A stretch of DNA of 64,000 nucleotides from Alentia gelatinosa (lineage: Eukaryota > Annelida > Polychaeta > Phyllodocida > Polynoidae), in assembly GCA_950022655.1 (NCBI GenBank), contig OX465581.1, positions 106,189,125 through 106,253,124 on the forward strand. Reading direction: 5' to 3'. Under the pieces are notes generated by a model. It was not told the origin of the DNA and searched no databases. It saw only the letters and a program-made list of their open reading frames with translations. This document shows positions 1-13,169 of this stretch, one piece after another. Positions within the stretch are counted from its first letter, which is position 1. Each line of letters starts with the position of its first letter. A program made the translations under genes and the position numbers.

Positions 1-153
1 CACCACGTGCCGCCACCCCCCGACCCGGACAGCACCGACGACTCGGTACCGTTTGAGGAGTACCGACCTCGTAAGTATCGTCCAACCAGTCTACTTTTTT
101 TATTATATTAAGTTTTGTGATATATAAATACGATCACCGCTAGTGCGATCTTC

Positions 154-186
<33 letters not shown>

Positions 187-3100
187 GAATAGCAGTATTT
201 ATTGACATCAAGAAAATTCAGTTACAATGAGATATCATGATAAAATTTCAGCAAGATGTTCTACATTGTAGCCGTCAACATAAGAAAATGTTATTAGTAG
301 AACAAAAATTCAACATGCGTCATGAGAAAAAAAGCTGATTTATATAAACTAAACACCTTTGATGTCTTATTTGAAAAAAAAAATGAAAAAAAGACACCAT
401 AGGATATTTGTTATCATCTGTAACATTTCTTATACATAATTTTTCATCAACAGCCCGCCAGCCGGAACCGGAAAGGACGTCGCCGACATTCATTCCCAGA
501 CACGACGTCCGGACGCCGTCAGCGACCCCACCGCCCTCCCCACCACCAGGTGGCATCACCCCTGAACTGTCACTCGAGGAGGAAGAACCGCCAGCCCTGG
601 TGAGCCTTTTGTTTTAATTGACTGGACCTTTACACGGAGCTTTAGACCACATAGATCAAGGCTCTAGCTGTTGACATATATTTTTTTTAAAAGACATATT
701 TTTGTCTATTGATTAATACGATTTACATTTGTCTTTGATAAACAAGCACAAGAAAGATACTAGATATATGTCGATTATTGTATTGCTGAAACATTTCAAC
801 CACTTTATTCAAGCAATCTGTGGGTGCAATGTAGTGCATCTTGAAAGGTTATGTACGTCTAGGCGTTTGGTAATTAATCAAAATGAAGCCAAACCTACTG
901 GTAGTTAACATTTCAATAAGATTAACTCCCATTAAACTGATTGTTTCTGTCCACGTAGCCTGCTCCGCCACCAATTAGAGTAGAGACACGGGACACAGGA
1001 GTCATGGTAAACATGGTAAAGATAGTTCGGGCATACGAGGTAGATGAGGATGAGGAGGACATGGTGATAGTGCAAAGAAATACTAAAGCACAGAAACATA
1101 TGATAGAGGTATGGGAGTAGTGTGGGCTGTGACTTGTCTTCTGATGATTTTCCAACTACTACCTTAAGTTGGTAGTAATAACCTGTGTTCAACTTATTCA
1201 CTGTGTTGCCTAGAATAAGGTATTAATTCTGTGTAATTTGTGTAAACTCGTGTGAATGTTCTTCACTGATTACAATACCGTTAGGGTTACATGGCATGGT
1301 ATCCAATATTGTGTATTTAGCAACAAAAACTATTCTAATTAACTTCTAATTCTGCTTTCTATTACTGACTCGCTGAATGTTTTCTAGTACTGAGTTATGT
1401 GTTTGATTGATACGTGAAAATCCTATAACCCCAAAGTTATAACCCCATTTTAGAGAATGTTACACTAATATATGAATTTTGTGAGTGTAGTTGATTTTTT
1501 CACATGGCTTGACAGAATTTTAAACACAAAAATAGATTAAAATGTCCAGCTATGTTTAAAAAGCACAAAAAGTGAAACGGGTATTATTCATTACATATAC
1601 TTGCATTTATTCTTTATTCGTAGAAACATTAAATCATAAATGTTCCGATTACTCAAATAAAAAGTTGTAAATCTGGGCGATGTACAAAAAAGAAAATGAT
1701 TAATCAAATATAGTTATACATGTACATCAACTTTCGAATGAATATTAATCTTATTTTCTTGACTTGGATTCAAGGCCACAACTGATATTGGGTAAGATTG
1801 TAAACTTAATACTGTATCATAAACGGACAAGTAACTTTCCGATGCCATGATTTAGTTATACGCTGTATTATTCCATCCTGGTCGCTTTTCTACTATGATC
1901 TATCAGGTATTGCCTCATCCTATCCAGCCCAACCTTACACGCTCCTAACTTGTCCTGCGATGAGACCCAATATAATGCTATTTCACCCACCTTCTCTGTT
2001 GATCTCCTACCCTCCTCTATCTTTACACTCTACTTTACCTCATCCTGTCCGCTTTAGCCTGGCTTACAATTAAGTGACCTTGCTTTGACCTTGCTCCAGG
2101 AGAAACCCACACGTAAACCCAGCCTTCCTCCAGCAACCAAGGAGCCGACTCCTCCACCCAGTCCCCAGCCGGAGGAATCTCTCCAGGAGGAGGTTCATGC
2201 GGACCAAACCCCTGCCCAGCCTATCAGGTATAAGGGAATTTTTGCCAAATTCTGTAGGATCCCCCAATCTACATCCGATACATCTATTTAAGTCTGCCTC
2301 AACCCATGTGACGTTTAAGCCAAGGTGTACCCGAAAATAAGTGCTTAGTGTAAAATATTGCTATGGAAAATCGTAGAGATTTAAAGATATTTTTCATTTA
2401 AATTCGGTATGCATGCCAAAGCCATATGAAGTAATATACATATCTTTTACGAAATAAGGCAATTTCATGACACTCTAAAAATTAAGTATGACTTATTGAA
2501 TCGTGGCGAACACAACACACTTATTACAGCCGATCCTATCTCGAAAAAAAGTAGATTAAATAAAATTAAGCAAGATGTTTTTCTATATTTTCCTTTATAC
2601 CAAATACCACAAGGCTGAAGTTTTAATGTCATATTGAACCTTGACAGGGTCATCCCCGTGGAACCTCCAGTCCCGGAACCCATCACTACAGGAACCCAGA
2701 CAGCCCAGCGAACGCCGAGCCCTTCAACTGTGACGTCCCAGGACGACTCCACGGCCACAGAGACCATGGACGACGCCATATCTGAGGGCGAGTGGCTGCT
2801 GACCCTGCACAGTGAGGGGGAGGTGCGACCCGTGCCTCTCTTTAACGCAGGTCAGTAACTCAGCCAGGTTCAAATACCTGGAGCATTGCTTAGTGATATA
2901 TTGCACATTCAGTTTCCTAGAGGGCCATCCATGAAGTATGTACTCAGAATTTCTGGAATTGTTTATCCCCACCCCTCTCCCAATCTTGTACGCAATAGAA
3001 CAAAGAAGGAGGATACGCAAAATTTCCAAATATTTTTGCCCCCGCCCCACGCCCTTTTAGTGCGTACTTTCTTCATGGATGGCCCCTAATTGACACTACC

Positions 3101-6100
3101 ATTGTACATAAAGTATGATATTGGTCATTGGTCCTATTAAATGCTTCTTTTCTAAAGGTCTGATATCGTATTTTCATTTCAACCATGGCATAGCCCCTTT
3201 AAAACACCACCAGACACCTTGTATTATTGGCACTTGAATAACACCATGCTTTATTATAGATGTGCATATTCTCAAATGAGGGATAGATTTTGAATGGTCA
3301 AACGTAAATTAGAATGCAGGAAGATATTTTATTTTGTTCAGCTTGCTTACGAGAGCATTATTTTAAAATCAAGGAATTATATAACGAGACATATATCTAA
3401 GGGAAGAGTATGTTTTAGATCTTCAGTTCATTCCTAATGGGTTTGAGAATTCTCGTATTGCACCAACTCCTTGTTTTAGGTGTGAGAGGCGACGACAGAG
3501 GACGTGCTGGTGGTCGACACAGGGAGGTGGATGACACTCTCCACGACTATGACGACTTCGATCTCGATCATGATGGCAGGGTAAGCCTTATCAGTCTTTA
3601 TCTCTTCTTTTAGCGTTCTATATGAAAACTCCGGTCTCATTCAGTCCCTAAAAGTATGTCTTTTGAAAATGATGCCAGTTTTCAGCCTTTTCCGTCAGAA
3701 AATGCTATTTTATTGTATTATATGTGTTTATGTGTATTATATGTGTATATGTACATGTACACATGTTTTACAAAGTGCGACTTTTTTTCTTTCTTTTTCA
3801 AATCTCGATCTTTCGAGGGATCGAATGGACGTAAAAAATGAATCCATGTTTATGTACATGTATTGTTGTAAATCTGCTGAAATGTAGTTATTATGTATTA
3901 AAAAAGTATAAAAAGGGAAATAAAGAAACGATACTGATGAATAGGATATGAACAACAGTGCTTTTTTCTATAGCTCACCGAGATCCCTGTTCATTATCTT
4001 AGATGATTTGTTGAGTGATATGTTGCGGATTAAATTGTTGTTGATAATTCCCACTGAGAATTAGAAATATTTTACCCAGTGATTATGAGTACAGGAGAAT
4101 TATTTAGAAACCTAAGAATTGTGTATCGATAGTCCTAAGGGAATACAGAATGTGTTCCTTGGAAGAATTCTGTCCTCGGTCTTGATGGTAAATCTTAATC
4201 TGATTTCACAGGAGCAGAGTACAGACTTTGAGCCGAGTGAGGGCGAGTTCCTCCACCAGAGAGGAATGCCTCTGGATCAGGACCCCATGCTCTCCTACCT
4301 CTACCAGATCCAGCACCAGCCTATGAGGGTGCTGGAACAACAGCTGCGGCAGAGCCAGATGGCGGCGGCCTCCGGCCAACCTAGCCAGGTGGATAAGAGT
4401 CTAGGAGAAGTCAGCTTTGGACAGCCACACCGTGTGCAAGTCCCAGCAGGTCCCAGACATGTCATCGTCCAATCAGGGGGTCAGCAAGGACAACACCAAC
4501 AACAGCGGCAGCAGCAGCAGCAGCAGCCAACGAGCAACCAAAGGAAGCTGTCCCCATCGGCGCAGAGTGCCAGTGTTGGCGAGGCACCATCTCCTGGTAA
4601 GAAGATAAACCATTTGTATTGAAGTGGTGTTCATAGTTAGTCTTACTAATCAGATTTACTAATATATTCACGTGTCCTCTGTGAGGGTGAGGCTTATATT
4701 GTTTCTAGATGCTTAAGGTCATTTTATATGTGTTCAGAGTGGTATTTCTAATTCAGTCAATATATGTAATTTCTTATTAGGAGAATTCATGATACGACTT
4801 TGCATTTTGGAAAGGCGTATTCTGTAAACGTGAAAAGTTGCGTTATCTATGTCAATTATTTATCAACAAATTCCCAGTGAATGTCACTCACAACTTTAGA
4901 GTAATATTGATTACCTGTTTCATGATTCAGGGAATCAAATATTCCTATCCTTCATTCCATGTGACTTCAAATGTGGTGTAAATTCCAATTTACACCATTA
5001 TTCATATTAACTATAATTCTAATAGCATCTTAGAAACTGTCCATATAGAGTGAATCTTTAGGATCGAGGCATGAATACAGTTTCAAATTGTTAAGATAAA
5101 AGTATTTTACTATTGAACAATGATATTTACCCAATGATAATAGGGATGAAATTCTGAGGAGTTCTGCGCTTATGTCTCGATCCTACAGATAGATGTTCTT
5201 GTTAGCGGTCTGTAGTTGATTAACTGTGGTGTGTTGGTGTGCACTAACGAGGCCAGTGTTGTGCGTGTGTTGTTTCAGGCGAGGTGGAGGGCAGCAGCAC
5301 TAGTGCTGACAGTATAACAGACACACAGGTCGATGTGTCCCCTCCCCTCTCTAACCAACCCCCTGCTCACGGCATGCCTGTGCGGGAGAACGCCCACCCC
5401 GCAACGACCCGACCCGAGCACCCCCAGACTAACGGGCAAGGCAGCAATGGGGTCAATGGTCATGCTGACGTCACAGACGAGGTGCCACCTAGTGGCATGA
5501 ACTCAACTCAAGGTTCAATTTTTTTTCTTATGATTCTTGCTTTGGCAAAACGGTATGCTCCGATATAATTTCCTCTTGGGTAGTCCTCTATGATCTATCT
5601 AGATGAGGGAATATAGTAGTATTCTGTGATATGCAATGATTCACCCATTCTATACCACAATACAAGCATGCCGTTTCGTCACTGTGATTGGATCATAGCC
5701 ATTAAGGATGTTTCGAAGTGCATCTTAGCGTTTAAGGATGACTTTGAATAATTTTAGATTTAAGTTCCGGGCACATTTGCTTTGTATGAAACGGTGCATA
5801 TTCATCACATTGACTCCATCAATGGTACCCTTTCTCCTCAATGCATGTGATTCTTACAAACCTTGCATGGTACCCGCCACTTAGACAGTTTAAACCCATC
5901 TTACTTGTGACTCTTTGTTAAGTAGTGTCAGAAGGTGACCTGTTACTAGCTTCCGCCTAAGCTTAGGGAGTAGTTTGAGATGTTTTGTGAATATTTCGCT
6001 CAGGGTACATTAGAGATGTAGGTCTATATCAGACAGGGGACGTCCATGAGAACAGCATCTGAATTGTCAGCTCCTGGTGCACCCCTCTCATAAGATCTCA

Positions 6101-8019
6101 CACTCCCTAATTAAGTGGTATTCTGTATTCCAGTCCAACTAAAGGTTGTTCTTACCCGATCAATTGTTCTTGGGCCTTTAAAAGGAAGGTCACATATTGT
6201 AATGTATTTAATTCTGATAATAATAGTTTAATAAATGACCATTATCAAAGACTTAAGAAACTCTAGGGCATCCAGTAATAATCGGCGAGGGTCTAAGTAC
6301 CAAATCGGCGACCGTCGGTCCAGTGGAACACCCCCTTAAGGCGCCAAGTACACAGTATTCCCGCTAGGTGGCATTATTGAGATCATAGGAATCTTTGGGT
6401 TGCATTGATGTATGTCTTTAGCACGGGAGGCAGGCCAGTGGATTCTCAAGGCTCTATGCCTAGTTCGTTAAGAATTCTTCTCCCATAGAACGTAGTGAGA
6501 ACATTGTACAGAATATCACTTAGAGAGTGTGAGATCTTATGAGAGGGGTGCCTCCTTACCTTGCTATGTATTTCCTCCCTAGGCAAATCTTTTTCATACA
6601 AAAGGAACTCTCGCTATTATTAGATCCGATAATTTCGATGTGCCTTTCACCTGAATTAAGTGTTTTGGGTTTTGCGCTTTGACTTTATAGGAAGCTTATG
6701 GCGTGGTTGGGAACATTAAACTGGACAATACGACGTCACTTATTACACTTATTCCATGCATGATATTGGCTAGTGTATATGAGAAGATGATTTACTGTAC
6801 ATGACAAGTTGATTGTGCAGTTGCCAGCCGTGTAAGATATTATTAGAAAGATGAGAATATCACAAGGACCTTGTCGTTATCTTTTATATTTACCAGTTTA
6901 ATTGGGTCCTCTATTTCTTTGTTTTCAAACTTAAATATAGAAAAGGATATGTTATCTTTATTCACAAACCCCATTCAATGGAATGTTATACGATAAGACC
7001 ATGTCTTTTATTAAACTGGATGCAGAAGCTCAATAGCTCATGTAATTTGATGCTTGATTCAAAATAATCAATTAGCTATTGTAGCTTTTCAATAATAGAA
7101 TCAAGTAAACTTATGAAATATAATTTCTCAAATATATCTGTAAAACAGATCATTAATCCATCCATCAATCCAGTCCTTATGTTCAAGAATGTCAATTTTA
7201 ACAACAAAGATCGCCAATTGATACACACTATGTGTGTAATCAATGTTGTAATAATCTGGCATTTAAAATTGAAATTTAGTGTCCACTTGTCCACATGACT
7301 ACAATATAGATTTTACCATGATTTTACAAGGTTTTATTGAAGTTTATCATCTGAGCTGATCACATAAATGTTCTGGTTTCTATGGACTTTATAATGAACT
7401 TGAAATGAGTCACTAATATACTCACCTTTCTTTGTAACCAGGTGACATCAATGCCAGCCCAAGCGTGACCATGGAGAGAGCGCCTCGCCTGACTGACGCG
7501 CGCAGGTCGGGCATGTTGGGAGGCCCCATTATGTCTACAGAGAACTTTAGCAGAGGAAACCGCAGAGGTGGCAGGCCAGGTGAGTTTGTCAGGAATCTCT
7601 TTTACAGAATTTACGGCGCGGCAAAAATACCTCTTAACAAAGCCAATGTTACCTCGATTTTGACAAATTTCTGTCAAATGAACCAAGGTGCTATGGAGTG
7701 TCCAGGTGAGAATTTTCTGGATTAGACAACGGTACATCCAGTCATGGAAACATATTCCAGATCCGTCCACACTCTCCAAATGTGGGAGAATTTTGGATGA
7801 GTGGATCCAATCATATTTCTTGGGGATTTTCTGGATAAAATTGATCAAAGAGAACTGGGAATACAAGGATTTGGACTCATCAGGCATCTTCAAGTGTGGC
7901 TTCAGCAAGGCGTGAAACTGTCCCGTTGAAGGGACCCAGATCTTTTAAATATGAAGAGCAGCTCATACCACCAGTAACATACTGCTGTGGGGAAGCCCAC
8001 TGCCTACACACCACGTAAT

Positions 8020-8103
<84 letters not shown>

Positions 8104-10336
8104 GACTATACTCACCTGATGGATCGTTTATAGTATTATATACCTGTGTGCGAATGTCTATGAAATACTGCGCACTGCTAGGGGTGCAGTAAAGATAATG
8201 TTCGTGCCCGCTGTGAATGTGACTTAATAAGTCATCAACATGGCGTTTTTTCAATGATTTAAGGTATATGATAATAAGCAAACGTACTCACTGTGGACGA
8301 AATGCTTATCGTTCTCGGTCAGTGGTCATTTTCATACCATCCGCCTATGGCATCAGGCAGTATGAAATTGATGACTGATCTCGAACAGGAACCGTTTCGT
8401 CCACAGTAAGGACGTTTCCTAATATTACCTTTGTTATCACCTAATGGATCACATATATTACCTCTAGCTGCGGACTATACTTTGCTCATTTCGCGGTTAT
8501 TCTGTACCCTCCAGGTGGCCCAAGAGGACGCTTCACCGCGGGTAGACCACAGACTCCGGACGACAGTCAGAGTCAGGGCCGCGTGATTCAGGTCCGGAGC
8601 TCGGTGGAGAGTGACCTCCGCGATACGCTGGAGAGTGTAGACGGTATGTATTGGTAGCCTTTACAACATGCACATCCCTGTAAAGACCATACACATATTA
8701 TGATGCCAATGTTATTCATATTGGGTAGATATCCATTATTGAACTCCACGCCCTCTTCCGAATCCAAATGATCTCTTTCTACAGGATTAACCCATTGGGA
8801 ACCTTCATTTCTTTCTTGGTATTTCGGTGTCAACTCGCGTTTATTATAATTCAGCTGTGCACCCTGACAGATTAATGACTTTCTAGATGATTGTACTTCA
8901 AAACCTTTCAGTTTTCGCCCATTAGTTAAGGAAAATGTCCTATATGGTTGAAATTGAAAGTATTCCATACTGCAGATGTACTTCGAACAAAGTGTGGCCG
9001 TAATTGAAAACCAAGTTTAAAAATTCGAATTAAGACCAATAAATTTTAGGCCTGTAGTAAGAAGGAAGTGCATCTAGATCCGTAGTCACTGAAAATATGC
9101 CATAATTTTGGGTTGCAGAGTAATCTCATGAGCCAAAGCCGACTGAGAATACGTAGCAAACCAAAATGAGTGGCGTATTTCCGGTAGCTATGGATAGGGT
9201 GCGGTTCAGATTTTTTAAAATCCTATCTCTGACTAATTGGCTAACATTTATGACATCATCCCCCATTGAGTATGTTTTTACAATAGAGTAAAACCCCATT
9301 TCTGGGACACCTCGCTTAAGGGGGGCATGCCGCTTAAGGGGACATGCCGCTTAAGGGGACAGTTTTCTCAGAAATCTTTATTTAGTTTATTTTAACCTCA
9401 CTTAAGGGGACACCTCGCTTAAGGGAACACTTTGCTCACAACGGAGGGTGTCTCTTTAAGCGGGGTTTTACTGTACTCCGATGGCGGTGAGTATGAGTTC
9501 CTAATGTTAAGTCTACGGGGATAAAATGCCTTTTTGCATTATGTAATGAGTGTACACTGTACAAGCGGTGTTAATCCCGTCATCGCCATGTGATACTGAT
9601 TGTAGGGCTGAGAAGTACGGCTGGCAGCGACTTCCGCACGATGACACCAGACCAGATGAACGTGGACGCCCTGCTGCAGTCCGGTCAGTACATGAACACC
9701 ACTCTGAGCACGGAGGGCGGGAGCACCACCGACTTCGGCCGCACGGGGGACCTGGGCACGATCCGCTCCACTGACTTCACGCACTCAGCCGAGCAGCTCA
9801 ACCCGGCACGCTCCGATGAGTTCGGCACCCGGTCCAGCGGCGGCCCCGGCACGGGCGTCTTCGGCACGACCAGATCGGAAGACTTCGGCACGAGATCGGG
9901 GCAGTTCGGCTCGCGGTACTTCGGAGGCGAGCCGGGTGGTGGTGGTGGTGGTTTGGGGGCGTTCGGAACCCAGAGCAGTTACGGGGACCTGGATCATGAG
10001 GGGCTCATGTCGGGCACGTTCGGGCGCTCTGGTCGCCTGAACTACACCACCACGGAGCTCGGGCAGAGTGGATCGGAGCCCAACTACCGGCTCGGGGACA
10101 CCAACGGGTCTGTGGATCTGCAGCAGTCCGGGCAGTATCCGGACAGTTTGGAGGGAACAGGAGCTCTTGGGGATACTGGTTCTCTGGGCGGAACATACGG
10201 CCCCGGAGGAAGTCAGCCGCACACCCGCCAGTCTCTACAGGTCTCCGTTACCATTCCCTCCATGGCCCAGTCAGACACCGGAAGTGACGTCAGTGCGTCC
10301 GTCGAAGACGTCTCTGAGATCTCTTTAGGAAAGTAA
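1..10336 (+). CDS. 3' half of a low-complexity scaffold protein gene, tentatively TALPID3 (KIAA0586)-like; 11 exons, 5' end outside window
   Basis: Exons joined from GT..AG borders and matching phases: 1-70, 454-599, 959-1108, 2100-2227, 2648-2850, 3480-3580, 4212-4596, 5279-5512, 7442-7579, 8515-8643, 9606-10336. Together they give 2415 nt, exactly 805 codons including the stop, with no internal stop, which supports the model. The protein is Pro/Ser/Thr-rich early (runs such as PPPSPPPGG), then carries three SEGE motifs (SEGEWLL, SEGEVRP, SEGEFL), a Gln-rich stretch encoded by CAG repeats near 4494-4529, an Arg/Gly-rich part, and a last exon rich in Gly, Ser and FGTR-like repeats. No enzymatic fold or membrane segment is seen. 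The SEGE-motif, proline-rich C-terminal half recalls TALPID3, a centriole/basal-body protein needed for ciliogenesis and Hedgehog signalling, but this is from memory and could be wrong. The donor after 5512 (GTTCAA) is weak. Exon structure is much surer than family. Confidence 0.72.
159..186 (+). repeat. Poly-T tract in first intron
   Basis: An uninterrupted run of about 28 T lies in the intron after the first visible exon. It could be the reversed A-tail of a minus-strand retroelement, but no recognisable element body follows, so a simple homopolymer is as likely. Confidence 0.8.
2929..3088. repeat. Short inverted-repeat element (MITE), family A, intact copy
   Basis: The left end reads AGGGCCATCCATGAAGTATG and the right end is its imperfect reverse complement, finishing in CTTCATGGATGGCCCCT. 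The interior of about 110 bp is pyrimidine-rich without coding potential. TA-containing flanks suggest a short target duplication. Partial copies of the same end sequence recur near 25925 and 51330, so this is a dispersed family. It sits in the intron after the SEGE-motif exon. Confidence 0.7.
6079..6551. repeat. 473-bp element with ~32-bp terminal inverted repeats
   Basis: Both ends begin GCACCCCTCTCATAAGATCT pointing inward, and the arms pair over about 32 bp with one or two differences. The interior has no long ORF, so this is a non-autonomous DNA transposon (MITE-like). CTCCT occurs immediately outside both ends and may be part of a target duplication. It lies inside the long intron between 5512 and 7442. 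Confidence 0.65.
8024..8100. repeat. (TA)n microsatellite
   Basis: A pure dinucleotide TA array of about 77 bp in the intron between 7579 and 8515. Length in the assembly may be unreliable. Confidence 0.95.
8288..8412. repeat. Foldback hairpin, ~45-bp arms
   Basis: CACTGTGGACGAAA on the left pairs with TTTCGTCCACAGT on the right, and pairing continues inward with mismatches through GTTCTCGGTCAGTGGTCAT versus ATGACTGATCTCGAAC, leaving a loop of about 20 bases. It is intronic and looks like a tiny foldback MITE. Confidence 0.55.
9220..9530 (-). repeat. Dispersed repeat family B copy, interrupted by another element
   Basis: Sequence around 9236-9278 (GGCTAACATTTATGACATCA) and 9489-9520 (GAGTTCCTAATGTTAAGTCT) matches the two halves of a repeat seen intact at 54560-54805 and, inverted, at 24538-24832. 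The two halves are pushed apart by the 9279-9476 insertion. Confidence 0.6.
9279..9476. mobile_element. Small TIR element with GCTTAAGGGGACA repeats, nested in family B repeat
   Basis: The left end contains AGTAAAACCCC and the right end GGGGTTTTACT as an inverted pair, with TA on both outer sides. Inside, the unit CGCTTAAGGGGACA is repeated about five times with small changes. No ORF. It is a non-autonomous element inserted into the family B repeat in the last intron of the first gene. Confidence 0.55.
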
Positions 10337-12470
10337 AGGACGCCAGAGAAACCTTGATTCATTCTACTTGAATCCCAATCCACTTGAATATCTGTGTATA
10401 TTACGCTTTTGTATGACTGGTATTTACAGCATTTGTGAGCGGCGAAAGGAGAAACCCTCTCACTCTATCAATTGTGGATATTATCATATATATTTCTTGT
10501 TTAGAAACAGTGATGGAAGCCTGTGTGAATTTTTAACCGAAATATAAGTTGAATCTATTGTGATATTACATATAATGCGATTATTTTATATTTTATAACA
10601 TATTTTGCTATCTTTGTAAGGTGGATAGGTCTGGATGTAAGCATGGGAAAATATTCATCCTTCTGTTATTTTAGATCATTAGTTTCCGGTATACAAATGT
10701 GTTAACCAACCAAATCATATTCGAATAATTCACGATACATATTGTTATGGTATATCGTGAAGTTTTTTGTCCGCATCCTGCATTGAGAAACAGAAACTGT
10801 CATCTCCATTTGCTTTTAATCTGTAAAACACCCTAAAATTCCAGAATAATCCGTCAGGCAATCATATAGTGTGTATCACAATATGTAAAGACAGAGATGA
10901 TTTTACAAAGTATTCGATGATCCAGGCTTATCATGTACGAGATTCCTAGTATACATTTAAAGGAATAACAGCCTCAACATTCCGTCCCTACACTCATATT
11001 CTACTGTAGCAGTATCAGTGATACATTTATCGAATATTTGCTAATATGACTGTATCAATTTTTATAGTATAAGAGTCGAATATTGTAAGTCCAATGAAAT
11101 ACTAATTCTTCTATTTTGATGTATATGTTTCGTTTATATTTTTTTCTCGGCTATAGACAGAGGGCTTTAGCCTCGTCGTCTCAAATCACGTTTATCTTTT
11201 TTATGATTAAGTATTGAATTTGCAGTAAGCGTTCTGTTGTAAGTTTATTTAACGTAATATTTATGGATCTTGATTAATTATGCATGGTAATTCTGTCGCT
11301 AGACGTGTCTAGTCAGCTCGACCTGACCAGATGGTGGCGTGTTATGTGCGTAGATAAATCTCACTAGTATGTATATTTTAACGAATAAAGAGTAGTCAAG
11401 GCATCAATGTATGTTAATCAATATTTTTATTAAGCGAACAATTGAATGCTAATAATCAAGAGGATAGTTTTAGTATTTTCTTTTAGAAATCCTTATTTCC
11501 TGCTCTGATAAAAGTAGTTATCTATAGGAAAAGGTTGTTTCAAAAGGGTCTATAACTCCATAATCTAACTAACTTTTACATGTGGGGGAAGGGGTGGATG
11601 GTTGGCAGGTTGGGAGTGTGTGTGTGTACGTGCGTTATGCGTGTTTGTGATAGAGATTGTCGAATGTTGACATTGAAATCATATTATGAATAACTATCAA
11701 CCGGCATTCCTATTCTCTCCATCTATTCTCTTTTTCTCTTATATACTTGCTCACCGATTATGCGTATAATATTCTCTTGCTTTTGGGCAGTTCATGCTTA
11801 CAAAATGACTTGCCTCCATCTTTGATAAAACAAATACAGCATGCATTCAGCTCTAGTATTTTGATTATGTCAGTGTATTAGATATACAGACCTTATAGCT
11901 AATATTTTAGATACAACTTTATACAGTTTATGATTACTAACCCTAACTAAAGCACATTGCACGCAGACTTTTAACGTGTCAGAGCGACTACACAAAATAT
12001 ATGGCCGTTCTGTGGGCACCTTGCTGCACATTTATCCGCTGAACCAGAGTTGATAAATAAACTGCAGTGAATTATTCATAATACACACATGGGAATCTCG
12101 GGATGAGTATAGATTGAAAAGCTGGTATTTGATTTCTGCATTGCATTTTTAAGGTTATTATTAAATGGCTATTCCCACACCCGGCAAAGAAAAAAATGAC
12201 GTAACATGAAGCTGGGGAACATGATTTTCGTAATTTTGAATATATAAACGCCGATCGTGCATTTGATCACAATTAGATAGTGTATTTTATGGTATTGGGG
12301 TAATGTATACTGCCCGATTGGGGCAAGGACCTTAATGTCTACCAAGCACTAGATTTAGTTACGTAATATATGATGGTGGCATAATTGATATGGGGGTAAT
12401 CGATTTATCACTCGTAAGCCCGGCCTTGCAGGGGCTTTAGCTGCAGTTGGGCGACACTAATGCCGGAGAC
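10337..12470 (+). other. 3' UTR and intergenic spacer
   Basis: After the stop codon the sequence becomes AT-rich without splice-flanked coding segments on either strand. The candidate poly(A) signal at 11384 would make a 3' UTR of about 1.05 kb. Between there and 12470 I see no gene, RNA or clear repeat. Confidence 0.6.
11384..11389 (+). terminator. Candidate AATAAA poly(A) signal
   Basis: Canonical AATAAA about 1.05 kb after the stop of the upstream plus-strand gene; the sequence is otherwise AT-rich, so chance occurrence is possible. Confidence 0.4.
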
Positions 12471-12477
12471 ATACCAT

Positions 12478-12650
12478 GCGAGAAACGCAGCAAATTGCTA
12501 ACACAAAATGGCGTGTATGTGAGCTATAGTTTCTTATTTCACCTGATTATTGCTTCTGATACACTAAGTGGTCAGTAGAAGACATTACATTAATATCTCA
12601 CATACACGCCATTTTCTGTTGGCGATTCTGGAAATCGTTGCGTTTCTCGC
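12478..12650. repeat. Foldback element with GCGAGAAACG termini
   Basis: The two ends are GCGAGAAACG and CGTTTCTCGC, and a second inner inverted pair is CAAAATGGCGTGTATGTGAG against CTCACATACACGCCATTTTC. Arms are about 45 bp with an internal bulge. No coding potential; MITE-like. Confidence 0.65.
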
Positions 12651-12829
12651 TTGATTTGTCCCCAGCTAAACCTTTGAATAAACATTTTCATCGCGGCTGC
12701 CAAAAGTCGCACTCACAGCCTCTCACTACAGGGACAATGATGGCAACTGCTACCTCGTTTTACAATTTGCGAACGCATACGTTAGAAACAAAGTACAAAT
12801 ACACAGTTTCCAAGAATTCATTACATCGC

Positions 12830-13115
12830 TTTATCTCACCCCTGGAATAAATGTCCATAGGCTTAACATTCGGAACTCGTTCTCCATGCCCTTACAAGTA
12901 TTGCAGTCCGTTCTCCACAGTTAATATCCTGTGTGTTGTCCATTCGTTTAGTGTGTACAGGGGTGAGATAAATATAGAAAGCAACTCGTTTTGGTCAAAG
13001 AAGTCATTCTCCAACTCGTTTGAATGCTATGTAACATTCACTCGGCTGTCGCCTTGTTCATATCACTTCACATCAAACTCGTGAAGAACGACGACTTTGA
13101 CCAAAACTCGTTGGT
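12830..13115 (+). repeat. Dispersed repeat family B, diverged copy
   Basis: It shares CATAGGCTTAACATTCGGAACTC and a following GGTGAGATAAAT block with the copy at 24538-24832, then ends in an imperfect palindrome around CGTTTGAATGCTATGTAACATTC. It lies just downstream of the stop of the minus-strand peptidase gene and may be part of its 3' UTR. Confidence 0.55.
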
Positions 13116-13169
13116 TTCTTCCTTAGTTCCCCAACGACAATTGTGCGAACAAGACGTATACATGGGGGT

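Noticed and set aside
7880..8281. 133-codon minus-strand ORF with a long YIYIYI run
   Set aside because: Created by the (TA)n microsatellite.
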